DNA of 64,000 nucleotides from Carboxylicivirga linearis (GCF_018271995.1 NZ_JAGUCO010000021.1:23348-87347); one strand, 5' to 3'; positions 52,301-61,808 are shown, counted from the first letter of the stretch. Program-made: numbers and translations. The notes: generated from the sequence alone by a model not told the origin.

Positions 52301-53017
52301 CTACATTTCAGGTAATGAAAAAATAAAGTTCCACCCATCTTCGCTAACGCCACTATCATTTGTTATAGCCCACACCACATCTTGTATGCCTGAGATGATA
52401 GATTGATATTCTGTTTGGTCTTCGTTGTAAAATACAATGTCAATTTTTTTATCGATTAAATTATCAATTAAATCTAACATGTGTTCTGATGTGGTAATGC
52501 CTTTTAATTCGTAGGTTAGATCATTACTACTGCCTTCTCTACCTCTGTTTATACAGTATACGTTTAGCTTAATACTAACAGCACCTCTTCCTATTAGTTT
52601 TATGGCAACATCTTGTATTAAAATAGCATTTTGATATCCTTCCTGCTTACAATTGAAAATACACCCTGCCGGTATAACCACGTTTTTATTTTCATCGGTA
52701 GTGTTTACAAAGGTTATGTTTAAGGCTACATCAGCACCACCACTTCCGTGTTCACACCTTTCAGTTTGACCAGCCTGGTGTCCGTTCAAACATCCATCAG
52801 GTGAATTATAGGTGAATATGGGATCAGAACTTCCGGTAATATCACCATCAATAACAACTCCATCAGGTAGAAATAATTCATCGTTCACTTCAGCTTCTCC
52901 AGGTGTTTCGCCCATACCAGGTATATTCCCCGGATCACCTGTTTGTTTAGTTTCCGTTGAGCAGCCAGTTGTGATAAGAATTAGCAGGGAAAAGAGTAAT
53001 AAGTATGAATTCTTCAT
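52301..53017 (-). CDS. Lipoprotein of unknown family, paralogue of the 46.1-kb gene
   Basis: Lipobox ITTGC (lipid Cys19), then NIPGMGETPGEAEV and LPDGVVIDGDITGSSD, matching the paralogue almost position by position. The Asp/His-rich insert is replaced by a short stretch (DGCLNGHQAGQTERCEHGSG). The C-terminal domain keeps NITFVNTTDENKNVVIPAG, NCKQEGYQNAILIQDVAI, SIKLNVYCINRGREG and QDVVWAITNDSGVSEDGW. By eye roughly half the aligned residues agree. Both copies are on the minus strand, about 5.4 kb apart, and bracket the LuxR/lipoprotein/subtilase block. The function and fold are not known to me; a beta-sandwich is plausible. Confidence 0.75.
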   Translation of the reverse strand: MKNSYLLLFSLLILITTGCSTETKQTGDPGNIPGMGETPGEAEVNDELFLPDGVVIDGDITGSSDPIFTYNSPDGCLNGHQAGQTERCEHGSGGADVALNITFVNTTDENKNVVIPAGCIFNCKQEGYQNAILIQDVAIKLIGRGAVSIKLNVYCINRGREGSSNDLTYELKGITTSEHMLDLIDNLIDKKIDIVFYNEDQTEYQSIISGIQDVVWAITNDSGVSEDGWNFIFSLPEM

Positions 53018-53463
53018 CGTTGTTAGGTTTTAGTTAAAAGCTCAATGCAGTCATCTTCTCAAAGTACAAACCACCTTAGGTAGTTGGGGTATGTTTAAAT
53101 ATGCTTAGAATATATTGGTGTATTCTGTAATGAATACTATACAATTTAATAGAATAATGAAGTATTGTCAATACCACTTTAGGTGAAATTTTATAGTTAA
53201 TAAATCAACTTAATTGATTCCTTTTAGAATTGTAATGCCCATATTACTTGGGTTATGAGGTTTTGTAATTGGTTTATTACAATGGATAGTACATGGTTTT
53301 AGTGCATGTTTATAAATAAACATATAAATAGTTGTGTGTTTTAAAGATTATTGGTTGTAAATAAAGCACTAAAAAAGTTAACGAAAGTGTAGCTGTCTGT
53401 GTTTGGCATGATTTTTACTTATCTACATTGTAATTTATTAAATCATTTATGGAGGAATCAGAA
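53018..53463. other. Intergenic region, 446 bp, divergent
   Basis: A+T-rich spacer between the divergent paralogous lipoprotein (minus) and NigD-like gene (plus). Apart from the promoter-like pair listed next, no RNA gene, repeat or small ORF with a credible start is seen. It is the longest gene-free stretch inside the window. Confidence 0.5.
53402..53430 (+). promoter_or_regulatory. Candidate promoter of the NigD-like gene
   Basis: TTTG (53402-53405), 18 bp, TACATTG (53424-53430): close to TTTG-N19-TANNTTTG but one base short in the -7 box. It lies 34 bp before the chosen ATG. Confidence 0.35.
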
Positions 53464-54198
53464 ATGGGAAAAGTAAGATTATTGTGGTTGGTTGCAGTTT
53501 TAGGGATTTTAATGGTAGCTTGTTATAAGGAGAGTGAAACAACTGGAGTATCCATTGCCACCATTATTAAAACGGATGATCATTTTTATTTAAAATCGGA
53601 TAAAGGTAATAACCTGTATCCCGAGACTTCTTATATCGATGCGTCGCGTTTAGAGGATAGTATGCGTGTAGTAGCTTATTACACTTTGCTGGGAGAAAAA
53701 GAAACTGAAAGTTTCTATGATTATAGTATCAACCTAACAGGGTTGAATGAAATTTTAACAAAGCCATTCTTCACCTTTACTTCAGAAACTACCGAAGAGG
53801 TGAAGGATTCAATCGGATACGATGCTGTTCGAGTTCACAGTGCCTGGTTTACCGATCAGTATTTAAATCTCGAATTTGAATACCCGGGTGGAGGTTATAC
53901 TGTTCATTACATTAACCTGGTTATGGATGAAGAGAATTTGACAAATGATGAAGGTGCAATTATTCTTGAGTTAAAACATAATGCTAATAATGATCCGTAT
54001 TATAGATCGTTATATTCTTTAGCAGCTTTTGATTTAACACAATTAATACCTGAGAATAACGAAGCGGTTGATATTCTGTTACGATGGATGGATAAGGACG
54101 AAAAGTATTATGAGAAAGAGATGACTTTTGAGCCTATTCAAAAACAACCTATGTCAGGTGCATCGGGCGATCGCGAATACAATACCTCTATCGAATAA
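53464..54198 (+). CDS. NigD-like lipoprotein
   Basis: Lipoprotein signal (VRLLWLVAVLGILMVAC, Cys20 from the chosen start), then a two-part NigD-like body. The N-terminal piece contains DSMRVVAYYTLLGEKETE and LTGLNEILTKPFF. The C-terminal piece has VHSAWFTDQYLNLEFEYPGG, HYINLVMDE and YSLAAFDLTQLIP. NigD proteins occur in Bacteroides bacteriocin-associated loci, but their role is unclear. The ATG at 53464 is preferred over 53449, because GGAGGA (53451-53456) is a well-placed ribosome-binding site, which is rare in this window. Confidence 0.72.
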   Translation: MGKVRLLWLVAVLGILMVACYKESETTGVSIATIIKTDDHFYLKSDKGNNLYPETSYIDASRLEDSMRVVAYYTLLGEKETESFYDYSINLTGLNEILTKPFFTFTSETTEEVKDSIGYDAVRVHSAWFTDQYLNLEFEYPGGGYTVHYINLVMDEENLTNDEGAIILELKHNANNDPYYRSLYSLAAFDLTQLIPENNEAVDILLRWMDKDEKYYEKEMTFEPIQKQPMSGASGDREYNTSIE

Positions 54199-54225
54199 TA
54201 TATTTGCTTGATATTATCAATAGAT

Positions 54226-54256
54226 AAGGCTGACCTCACAGAGGTCAGCCTTTTTT
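54226..54256 (+). terminator. Strong terminator after the NigD-like gene
   Basis: GGCTGACCTC (54228-54237) / GAGGTCAGCC (54241-54250), a perfect 10-bp stem with a 3-nt loop, followed by six T (54251-54256). Confidence 0.93.
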
Positions 54257-54335
54257 GGTGGTATGTTGCAGTATTAATAATCAAATGGGTGCATAGCTAA
54301 GGTTTATAAGCTAAAAAGATTCGTATATTGTAGTC

Positions 54336-55514
54336 ATGTATAAACTATTAAGTACCCTGTTATTGCTTGGTTTTTTCAGTTTGAGTTTTTCTCAGGAATG
54401 GAAAAAAGAGCTCGATTCATTGGTGGAAGGTCGTCAATATCTTTCGGCATACGAGTTGTTGGAAAAGCTGCCAGATACAATAGATACAGATCTTTTACTT
54501 AGTAAAGTGCAACTAGCCACTAAATATTATTCAACAAGTCACTATCATCGGGCATTTGGGTTTGAGAACTTAAGAGAAGGAGAGGAACTGGAAGGCGTAA
54601 GAAAAAATGCCAATCAATATAATACTCCCTTTAAACTGAATGTTGATAGTTTATTACTAGTTCATATGAATGCCGATTCAACCGATTATCGCTTGCACCT
54701 TGAATTAGGTAAGTATTATAATGCAGTATTTTTACAGTTTGGAGATAGATGGGGGCGAAAATCGGAATGGTTACTCGATCAAAGTCAGTATTATTTTACC
54801 CAGGCATATAAATATGGCTTGTATGATTACTATAGTTTGTACGCCATGGGGTATTACAATACGCTTACCGAAAATTATCACGAGGCCCGATACTGGTATA
54901 ACAAGTCATTACAGGTGGATGAACAGGCTTTAACTCATTATAACCTGGCTGTTTCGTGCTTGTTTGATGGTATGTTTGCCGAAGGGGGTCAGTCAGCTGT
55001 ACGAGCTTATGAGTTATATACCGATTCATTGAAAAAAGGTGATGCAGCCAGAATTGCCGGCATCTTATATTCTAAATTGGAAAAAAATGAGGAAGCACTT
55101 GAGTATTTTGAAAAAGCGAATGAGCTTTCTCCCAACTATAAGCCCAACCTGCTTTATCTGTTAAAAGCCTATTTGGCCAGTAGTAAAGATGAAGAGGCAA
55201 AGAAATTGTCGTTTGACGTGCTAACTCAAAATATTTATTCGCCCGATTTATTTCAGGAGCTTTTGGATATGTTTGAACAGGAGCAACACCTGGAAATATT
55301 GAAAGATGTTTTTAATAAAGTGTTGGAGGAAGCTGAGGACGATTCTGAAGCAAAAGGCAATGTTTTATTTCATTTTGCTAAGCTCGAATATGAATTAGGT
55401 CATAAAAGAACAGCTAAACGTTATCTGAAAGATTCAAAAAATCAGTTTTCTAATGTATTTGATTCTGGCCATCAGGTTTTTCAGGCAATAGATCAGATGT
55501 TAGATCATTTGTAG
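54336..55514 (+). CDS. Secreted TPR protein
   Basis: Signal peptide (MYKLLSTLLLLGFFSLSFSQ) followed by an all-helical protein of about 370 residues with several TPR-like units. The clearest are around YHEARYWYNKSLQVDEQALT, EKNEEALEYFEKANELSPNY and the C-terminal ELGHKRTAKRYLKDSKNQF. No catalytic motif. The protein is probably periplasmic. It lies alone between the NigD terminator and the S9 peptidase gene, with a 137-bp upstream gap. Confidence 0.72.
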   Translation: MYKLLSTLLLLGFFSLSFSQEWKKELDSLVEGRQYLSAYELLEKLPDTIDTDLLLSKVQLATKYYSTSHYHRAFGFENLREGEELEGVRKNANQYNTPFKLNVDSLLLVHMNADSTDYRLHLELGKYYNAVFLQFGDRWGRKSEWLLDQSQYYFTQAYKYGLYDYYSLYAMGYYNTLTENYHEARYWYNKSLQVDEQALTHYNLAVSCLFDGMFAEGGQSAVRAYELYTDSLKKGDAARIAGILYSKLEKNEEALEYFEKANELSPNYKPNLLYLLKAYLASSKDEEAKKLSFDVLTQNIYSPDLFQELLDMFEQEQHLEILKDVFNKVLEEAEDDSEAKGNVLFHFAKLEYELGHKRTAKRYLKDSKNQFSNVFDSGHQVFQAIDQMLDHL

Positions 55515-55661
55515 GAGGTTATTGACCCGGTGATTTGTTTTTGTGTAGGAAAATATCTAGTTTAGGAATGCTAACTGATTTTTACAGTGGTTTTTGCAAT
55601 GATATAATTCAAAAACTATAATATTTCCTTAATCTGTTTTTGAGATCCTAAAAACAAAACA

Positions 55662-57566
55662 ATGAAAAAAATCTGTTTCTTTTTATGGCCAATACTATTG
55701 TTAGGCTGTACCATCAATCATCCTGATAAAGCAAAGGATGTAAAGCAATATTCAATTGAAGATTTTTATAAAAACGTAAGCATTGGAGGAGGTTCTTTTT
55801 CTCCGGATGAAAATAAATTATTGGTCACATCCAATAAATCAGGCATCTATAATGCTTATCGCTTGCCACTCGACGGAGCCGCAGCTGAGCCTTTGACTGA
55901 GTCAACCAGCGAATCTGTTTTTGCAATTAGTTATTTTCCCGATGATGAACGCTTTTTGTATTCCAGCGATGAGGGAGGAAATGAAATTGATCATATTTTC
56001 ATGGTTGATTTAGATGGTCAGGTTCAGGATATAACACCGTGGGAGAACGCTAAATCCAGTTTTTATCGTTGGGCCAGAGATGGGCAAAGCTTTTTCTTTG
56101 TTTCAAACAAAAGAGATCCTAAATTTTTCGATTTATACGAAATGTCTATCGATGACTTTACATCTGAACTTATTTTTGAGAATAACGACGGGTTTGATGT
56201 TAGTGCCATATCGTATGATAAAAATTATTTAGCACTAACTAAAACTATTACAACCTCTAAAAATGAGCTGTATTTATTTAATCGGGGAGCAGCTGAAACC
56301 GTTCAAATATCACCAGAGGGTGCAGATGCCGAATTTAATGCACAGCAATTTAGCCTGGATGGCAAAAGACTTTATATCCTCACTAATTTGGGATCGGAAT
56401 TTACTTATTTAAGTCAATACAATATTGAAGAGGGAACAACAGAAAAAATATTGGAAGAAGACTGGGATATTTGGTATTCATATTTATCGTATAACGAAAA
56501 GTACAGAGTAGTGGGTGTGAATAAAGATGCACAAACCGTTGTAACTATCACTAATATGGCCACGGGCGAACCTGTTAAATTTCCTGATTTTAAAGATGGA
56601 AGTGTATCAGGGGTAAGTATTTCAAAAAGCGAGCAGTTAATGAAGTTTTCATTGGTTAGTTCCAAAGCTCCTTCAAATATGTACCTTTTTAACTTAGAGG
56701 AGGGTAAAGTAAAGCAATTAACCAATACGCTCAATCCGGAAATTAACCCAGATGATTTAGTATCAGCAGATGTGGTTCGTTACCCTTCATTTGATGGTTT
56801 AGATATCCCTGCAGTTTTGTATAAACCACATCAGGCTTCTTCTAACTCTAAAGTTCCGGCACTGGTTTGGGTGCATGGAGGTCCCGGAGGTCAGTCTAGG
56901 GTAGGTTATTTCTCTTTAATCCAGTATTTAGTTAATCACGGATATGCTGTTTTAGCTGTTAATAACAGAGGATCGAGTGGCTACGGTAAAACATTTTATA
57001 GAATGGACGACCAAAAGCATGGTGATGTTGATTTGAAAGACTGTGTATATGGTAAAAAGTATCTTGCGTCTTTCGATTGGGTTGATAATGATAAGATTGG
57101 TATAATTGGAGGTTCGTACGGAGGTTACATGGTAATGGCTGCCTTGACTTTTGAACCTGAAGAATTTGAAGTGGGCGTTAATATTTTTGGAGTGACTAAT
57201 TGGTTGCGCACATTAAAATCAATACCACCCTGGTGGGAGTCGTTCCGCGAAGCATTGTATATGGAGATGGGTGATCCTACAACAGCTGATTCAGTTCGAT
57301 TATATAATATTTCTCCTTTGTTTCATGCAAATCAGGTTACAAAACCCTTAATGGTGTTGCAAGGAGCTAATGATCCCCGTGTATTACAAGTTGAGTCTGA
57401 TGAAATTGTGAATGCTGTAAAAGCAAATAATGTACCTGTAAATTACGTATTGTTTGATGATGAAGGCCATGGTTTTGTGAAAACTGAGAATGAAATTAAG
57501 GGATATGGGGAAATTTTAAGATTTTTAAACAAATATTTAAAGGAAGAGGATAGAACTGTCAAATAA
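55662..57566 (+). CDS. Prolyl oligopeptidase-family (S9) peptidase, lipoprotein
   Basis: A lipoprotein signal (ICFFLWPILLLGC, Cys16) is followed by an N-terminal beta-propeller (about 30-380; repeated blades such as SIGGGSFSPDENKLLV and FSLDGKRLYILTN). The alpha/beta-hydrolase catalytic domain has VWVHGGPGGQS for the oxyanion region, nucleophile Ser485 (GGSYGGY), Asp571 (ANDPRV) and His603 (DEGHGF). It probably cleaves short peptides in the periplasm or at the cell surface, which would complement the exported subtilase a few kb upstream; that link is inference. 634 residues, normal. Confidence 0.92.
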   Translation: MKKICFFLWPILLLGCTINHPDKAKDVKQYSIEDFYKNVSIGGGSFSPDENKLLVTSNKSGIYNAYRLPLDGAAAEPLTESTSESVFAISYFPDDERFLYSSDEGGNEIDHIFMVDLDGQVQDITPWENAKSSFYRWARDGQSFFFVSNKRDPKFFDLYEMSIDDFTSELIFENNDGFDVSAISYDKNYLALTKTITTSKNELYLFNRGAAETVQISPEGADAEFNAQQFSLDGKRLYILTNLGSEFTYLSQYNIEEGTTEKILEEDWDIWYSYLSYNEKYRVVGVNKDAQTVVTITNMATGEPVKFPDFKDGSVSGVSISKSEQLMKFSLVSSKAPSNMYLFNLEEGKVKQLTNTLNPEINPDDLVSADVVRYPSFDGLDIPAVLYKPHQASSNSKVPALVWVHGGPGGQSRVGYFSLIQYLVNHGYAVLAVNNRGSSGYGKTFYRMDDQKHGDVDLKDCVYGKKYLASFDWVDNDKIGIIGGSYGGYMVMAALTFEPEEFEVGVNIFGVTNWLRTLKSIPPWWESFREALYMEMGDPTTADSVRLYNISPLFHANQVTKPLMVLQGANDPRVLQVESDEIVNAVKANNVPVNYVLFDDEGHGFVKTENEIKGYGEILRFLNKYLKEEDRTVK

Positions 57567-57664
57567 AATTATAGTTTTACGGTGGTTAAAAAATGAGGCA
57601 GCATAATGCTGTTAGTACATTACTTACAACGGTGGGTAATTAATCGAACTGAAAAGTTCGTTAA

Positions 57665-57733
57665 TATCTGAGAGAGACATTTATTTTTTGAATTAATAGA
57701 ATTCTTAAATTTTCCACTCTGTTTCTCTCAGAT
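57665..57733. repeat. Inverted repeat between converging genes
   Basis: ATCTGAGAGA (57665-57674) and TCTCTCAGAT (57724-57733) are perfect 10-bp inverted arms with a 49-bp A+T-rich loop containing a GAATTAATAGAATTC segment. It lies between the S9 gene (+) and the Cys-cluster gene (-). It may act as a weak bidirectional terminator (T-rich run on the right), though the loop is long. Confidence 0.5.
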
Positions 57734-57739
57734 TTTTAT

Positions 57740-58990
57740 TTAATCTCCTGTATCAAATCCAGGTCTTTTGAATTCTCTCGCTTTAGGAAATGTTTTTTCA
57801 ACTTCAGCTCTAATTTCTGATAGATGACGTAATATATTTAGAATACTATCTTCTTTTTGAGGAATGTTATTCATTAAATTTTCCCAGGCCTCTATCGATT
57901 CATCCATACCAAGTAAAGCCGCTTTGGCTGATCCATTACTATCATATTCATCTGATGATTGCATCTGGCTATTTTTAAAAATGCTCAACGCTCGACTAAC
58001 CTTAGCAGGTATAAATAGTTGAAACCAGGTGATACTCTCAAAATAATTCTTAATTGTAGTTTGTTCCGAAACGATTCTACTCTCAATTTCTCTCTGGTTT
58101 GAGTCTAGCCACCTTTTCACCTTTTCAGCATACGATTCAGCTTTTATCTCCAAAGGGTGTTTTTTGTCATTGACAACATTATCGGTATTTGACAATTCGT
58201 TAATGGTTTCCTGAGCGTCAATACCTCTTTTTTCCAACTCTTCCTCAATAAACTCAGTAGTTGCTTTTAATATAATCATCAGGTTGTCATCCGACGATTC
58301 ATTATCATCGTTATTAGTGACGTTATTCATTTCCTCATTAAGGGCATAAGAACTGCATCGCTTGGTAAAATCACATTTATTACAGCGGCCATCGCAATAG
58401 TTATGAATGCCGGTAATATATTCAGAGGAATTACTGGTGCGCATCAATTCTTTAAACTTATCTATGTTTTTGCGCATCTCAGGTGTTGTTTCCGATTCAA
58501 AATCGGGAGTTAAAGAATCAAAATCTACTTTACCTTTGCAAAGTGCATGATCTGTATTGTCTTTAAGTTTATTACAGATAGAACAGTGCGCAGGAAAGGG
58601 GCAGTTTTTATCATCAAACTTGCAGGTCTCAATTTGCACTATGCCTTGCTTACAGAAAACATGTTTGGTGTCCCACTTCCCGGTAATGAAACCGTACCTT
58701 ACTTCATTCGATACATTTTCCGGAAAAATAAACTCCCAATTATAGCTCAGAAGAAGTTCCTCAATTTTCGGTAGTAACACGTCAATTTGTTCCTCAGATA
58801 ATTTCTCAATTGGAGGAAATTGAAATTTTTCAATGCCGGTTTTATCTGAAATTTTTACAGGTGTACCGTTAATATATTGGTCGGCAAACTCATTAATGTA
58901 ATCATCGTCATCAATAAGTTGCCTATTTGTGTTTTTTGTGTAAAAAGCTGAGCTAATTAACTCAAGTAGCTGATTAATATAGTCATCCAT
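57740..58990 (-). CDS. Cytosolic protein of unknown function with two Cys clusters
   Basis: 416 residues, no signal or membrane segment. The N-terminal part is acidic. A first Cys group spans Cys113, 123, 130, 136, 139 and 151 (NCPFPAHCSICN), a second Cys199, 203, 206 and 212 (YCDGRCNKCDFTKRC). Both look like zinc or iron-sulfur sites. The region after about 225 is charged and probably helical (EIKAESYAEKVKRWLDSNQR) and ends in a helical domain (MDESIEAWENLMNNI). I do not recognise the family. It stands alone between converging and same-strand neighbours. Confidence 0.65.
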   Translation of the reverse strand: MDDYINQLLELISSAFYTKNTNRQLIDDDDYINEFADQYINGTPVKISDKTGIEKFQFPPIEKLSEEQIDVLLPKIEELLLSYNWEFIFPENVSNEVRYGFITGKWDTKHVFCKQGIVQIETCKFDDKNCPFPAHCSICNKLKDNTDHALCKGKVDFDSLTPDFESETTPEMRKNIDKFKELMRTSNSSEYITGIHNYCDGRCNKCDFTKRCSSYALNEEMNNVTNNDDNESSDDNLMIILKATTEFIEEELEKRGIDAQETINELSNTDNVVNDKKHPLEIKAESYAEKVKRWLDSNQREIESRIVSEQTTIKNYFESITWFQLFIPAKVSRALSIFKNSQMQSSDEYDSNGSAKAALLGMDESIEAWENLMNNIPQKEDSILNILRHLSEIRAEVEKTFPKAREFKRPGFDTGD

Positions 58991-59073
58991 TGACTTGTGT
59001 ATTATTTGCTTGTTTTGAACTTAAACAAGAGGAAGTCGGAAGTGTTTAAAAAGTTAATTAAAATAAATTTTGA

Positions 59074-59508
59074 CTAGTCAATTATTTCCAGTAGCGCGAC
59101 ATCAAAAATGGTTAATGCATAAGGGCCAATTCGTCCGCCCGATCCTTTTTTACCCCAACCTAATTCTGGCGGAATGAAAAAGCGATACCGGCTTCCAACA
59201 CACATCATTTGTAAACCTTCGCTATACCCTTCTATGGTTTCATCTAATCTGAACTCTAACGGGGTGGCATCTTTGTAGGTGTCATCAAGTATTTTGCCTC
59301 CCAATAACATGGCTCGTTGATGCACTTTAACAGTGCTTTGGGATGATGGTTTTGGTCCATCAACATCTTTAATTGCTTCGTATTGTAATCCTGAACTCGT
59401 TTCGTAAATGCCTGTTTTATTTCTGTTTTGCAGTAAGAAATCTTCTGTCTTTTTTCGGTTCTGTCCACTCGAACCACTATTGTTTTTCTTGCCTTTACCT
59501 TTTCCCAT
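59074..59508 (-). CDS. FKBP-type peptidylprolyl isomerase
   Basis: 144 residues. A basic, low-complexity N-terminus (MGKGKGKKNNSGSSG) precedes an FKBP domain: TSSGLQYEAIKDVDGPKPSS, a central PLEFRLDETIEGYSEGLQMM, and RYRFFIPPELGWGKKGSGG. No signal peptide, so probably cytosolic. The IPPELGWG motif and the terminal IFDVALLEI strand are typical. A promoter -7 match (TATCTTTG, 59530-59537) lies 22 bp upstream on its strand. Confidence 0.88.
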   Translation of the reverse strand: MGKGKGKKNNSGSSGQNRKKTEDFLLQNRNKTGIYETSSGLQYEAIKDVDGPKPSSQSTVKVHQRAMLLGGKILDDTYKDATPLEFRLDETIEGYSEGLQMMCVGSRYRFFIPPELGWGKKGSGGRIGPYALTIFDVALLEIID

Positions 59509-59529
59509 TCTATTTGAGTTTTAACTATA

Positions 59530-59537
59530 CAAAGATA
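59530..59537 (-). promoter_or_regulatory. Candidate -7 box of the FKBP gene
   Basis: TATCTTTG on the minus strand, a full TANNTTTG match in the 92-bp divergent region. No TTTG at the -33 spacing. Confidence 0.38.
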
Positions 59538-59600
59538 TAGAATTATAAAACCGCTTTTCGCAGATTAGTTAATATTAGTATATTCGGAAAATTTTCGTTA

Positions 59601-60389
59601 ATGAATTATTTCTTAGTTAAAAGCTATATTAAGTACAGATTTACAGCACGTTTTAAAAAAGGACATGGGGTGCATAGTCCCTTTGTTTTTGATTTAGTGC
59701 GAGAATTGATATACTGTAAGTGGCCTTTTTATGCTTTTAATGTGATTAATGCTTACAGAAAGAAGTTAAACCTTTCTCAGCAGACCATACAAATGGCAGA
59801 TTACGGAGCAGGGAGTACTGCCTTTGGATCCCATGAAAGAAAAATTTCAGATATTGCAGCGAAATCTTCAATAAACAGAAAATACGGAGAGGTCTTATTT
59901 AGAATGGTACATCGATTTAAGCCTCGTAATATTATTGAGTTAGGATCATCTTTAGGAATTAGCACTTGTTACTTGACAATGCCAGATAAAGGTTGTAAAG
60001 TATATTCTATTGAAGGTTGTGAAAATACAGCCCAGATAGCCAGAAAAACAATGGCTGATGTACATTGCAGCAATGTTGAAATTATTAATGGTCAATTTCA
60101 GGATGTTTTACCCGAATTGGTGTCTTCGATAGATCAATTAGATTTTGTTTTCTTTGATGGACATCATGAAAAAAATGCAACAATCGATTACTTTAATATG
60201 TGTTTGCTAAAGGCCTGGAATAATACAGTGTTTGTGTTTGATGATATTCACTGGTCGAAAGGGATGGAAGAAGCATGGAATATAATTACAAATCATCCAT
60301 CGGTTACTGTTTCAATTGACCTGTTTCAGTTGGGAATTGTTTTTTTTAGAAAAGAATGCAAAAAACAGCATTTTGTGGTAAAGTATTAA
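59601..60389 (+). CDS. Class I SAM-dependent methyltransferase
   Basis: 262 residues. The SAM-binding motif I is [16 protein letters not shown] near residue 115, then [19 protein letters not shown] (motif post-I, acidic Glu) and [19 protein letters not shown] (O-methyltransferase-like Asp). The N-terminal part ([20 protein letters not shown]) is typical of a Bacteroidota subfamily whose substrate is unknown. It is followed after 58 bp by an ABC ATPase gene in the same direction. Confidence 0.82.
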   Translation: MNYFLVKSYIKYRFTARFKKGHGVHSPFVFDLVRELIYCKWPFYAFNVINAYRKKLNLSQQTIQMADYGAGSTAFGSHERKISDIAAKSSINRKYGEVLFRMVHRFKPRNIIELGSSLGISTCYLTMPDKGCKVYSIEGCENTAQIARKTMADVHCSNVEIINGQFQDVLPELVSSIDQLDFVFFDGHHEKNATIDYFNMCLLKAWNNTVFVFDDIHWSKGMEEAWNIITNHPSVTVSIDLFQLGIVFFRKECKKQHFVVKY

Positions 60390-60447
60390 TTCTGCCTTTG
60401 TTGTTTTTTATACAAAAAGTATATTTGAGATACCTAAAACTTATGAG

Positions 60448-61155
60448 ATGCAGAATAAAGTCATAGAAATTAATAATATTACTAAGTTTTACCATGTAGG
60501 AACAGAGGTAGTTAAGGCTCTTCAAGGAGTTTCAATTACTATTAAAAGAGGTGAATATGTGGCTATAATGGGGCCGTCAGGATCAGGAAAATCTACTTTG
60601 ATGAATATGATTGGCGCCCTCGATACCCCAACTGGAGGACAATATATTTTAAACGGCACAGATGTAAGTCATTTAACGGATGATAGTCTGGCAGAAATCA
60701 GAAACAAAGAAATTGGTTTCGTATTTCAAACATTTAATTTGTTACCTCGTTACACAGCCCTTGAAAATGCAATGCTTCCATTAATTTATGCAGGTGTGCC
60801 TAAACACGATCGTATTAAGAGGGGAGAAGAAGTAATGGAAAAAGTAGGCTTAACGAATAGGATGCAACACCGGCCTAATGAAATGTCGGGAGGTCAGCGT
60901 CAGAGAGTTGCTGTAGCCAGGGCTTTGGTCAACAGACCATCTATTATTTTGGCAGATGAGCCAACAGGTAACCTCGATTCTAAAACATCAGTTGATATTA
61001 TGCGATTGTTTGATGAGATTCATCAGGCAGGAAATACAATTATATTGGTTACTCACGAAGAGGATATTGCACAGCACGCTCATCGTATTATCCGTTTGCG
61101 CGATGGATTAGTTGAGTCTGATGCCATCAATGAAAGAGTTGAGCAACCTGTATAG
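60448..61155 (+). CDS. LolD/MacB-type ABC transporter ATPase
   Basis: 235 residues. Walker [20 protein letters not shown] (near 37), Q-loop [20 protein letters not shown], signature [15 protein letters not shown], Walker [17 protein letters not shown] and the switch His in LVTHEED. The [15 protein letters not shown] region groups it with the MacB/LolD/FtsE lipoprotein and peptide exporters. No permease gene adjoins it, so its partner lies elsewhere. It ends 14 bp before the PduO-like gene. Confidence 0.9.
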   Translation: MQNKVIEINNITKFYHVGTEVVKALQGVSITIKRGEYVAIMGPSGSGKSTLMNMIGALDTPTGGQYILNGTDVSHLTDDSLAEIRNKEIGFVFQTFNLLPRYTALENAMLPLIYAGVPKHDRIKRGEEVMEKVGLTNRMQHRPNEMSGGQRQRVAVARALVNRPSIILADEPTGNLDSKTSVDIMRLFDEIHQAGNTIILVTHEEDIAQHAHRIIRLRDGLVESDAINERVEQPV

Positions 61156-61169
61156 CTTATTTACAATTC

Positions 61170-61730
61170 ATGAAGAAAAGTATAGTATATACTAAAACCG
61201 GGGATAAAGGATCAACGGGTTTAATTGGAGGGACAAGAGTTCCAAAAAATCATGCTCGTTTAGAAGCATATGGAACTATTGATGAGCTCAATAGTTTTAT
61301 TGGGTTGATACGATCGTTTGAAATAGGAGAGGAAGATAAGAAGATGATCATCTCAATTCAGTCGAAGCTTTTCACAATTGGGGCTTATTTAGCTACCGAT
61401 TCATCTGTTTCTAATATGCGAACCAAGCTAGATTATAGAGAAGAACATATTGAAGAATTAGAAGAAGAGATGGATCGAATTGAAAACGCTTTACCTCCAT
61501 TGACTAATTTTGTTTTACCAGGAGGTCATCAATCGGTTGGGTATTGTCATGTTGCTCGCACGATTTGTCGAAGAGCAGAGCGCCGGGTTATTGATATTGC
61601 TGAAGAGTTTGAAGTGGATGGATGGGTAATGAGATACCTGAATCGACTATCGGATTATTTGTTTGTTTTATCAAGACATTTGTCAAACTATTTTGGTGTT
61701 GATGAAATTCCTTGGAAGCCTGAGTTGTAA
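61170..61730 (+). CDS. PduO-type ATP:cob(I)alamin adenosyltransferase
   Basis: Makes adenosylcobalamin from cob(I)alamin and ATP. The N-terminal YTKTGDKGSTGLIGGTRVPK binds ATP, EAYGTIDELNSFIGLIRS is the next conserved helix, and CHVARTICRRAERRVI carries the catalytic Arg. FVLPGGHQSVGYCHV also matches the family. 186 residues is the usual length of the stand-alone enzyme. A link with B12-dependent metabolism such as methylmalonyl-CoA mutase is expected, but no such gene is nearby. Confidence 0.93.
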   Translation: MKKSIVYTKTGDKGSTGLIGGTRVPKNHARLEAYGTIDELNSFIGLIRSFEIGEEDKKMIISIQSKLFTIGAYLATDSSVSNMRTKLDYREEHIEELEEEMDRIENALPPLTNFVLPGGHQSVGYCHVARTICRRAERRVIDIAEEFEVDGWVMRYLNRLSDYLFVLSRHLSNYFGVDEIPWKPEL

Positions 61731-61808
61731 GAAAAGATTTTTTTTTTATATTCGCAGATAAGAAAAGAATTAAGTAACACAATATTATTAATGTTAAATT
61801 GAGTTGTT

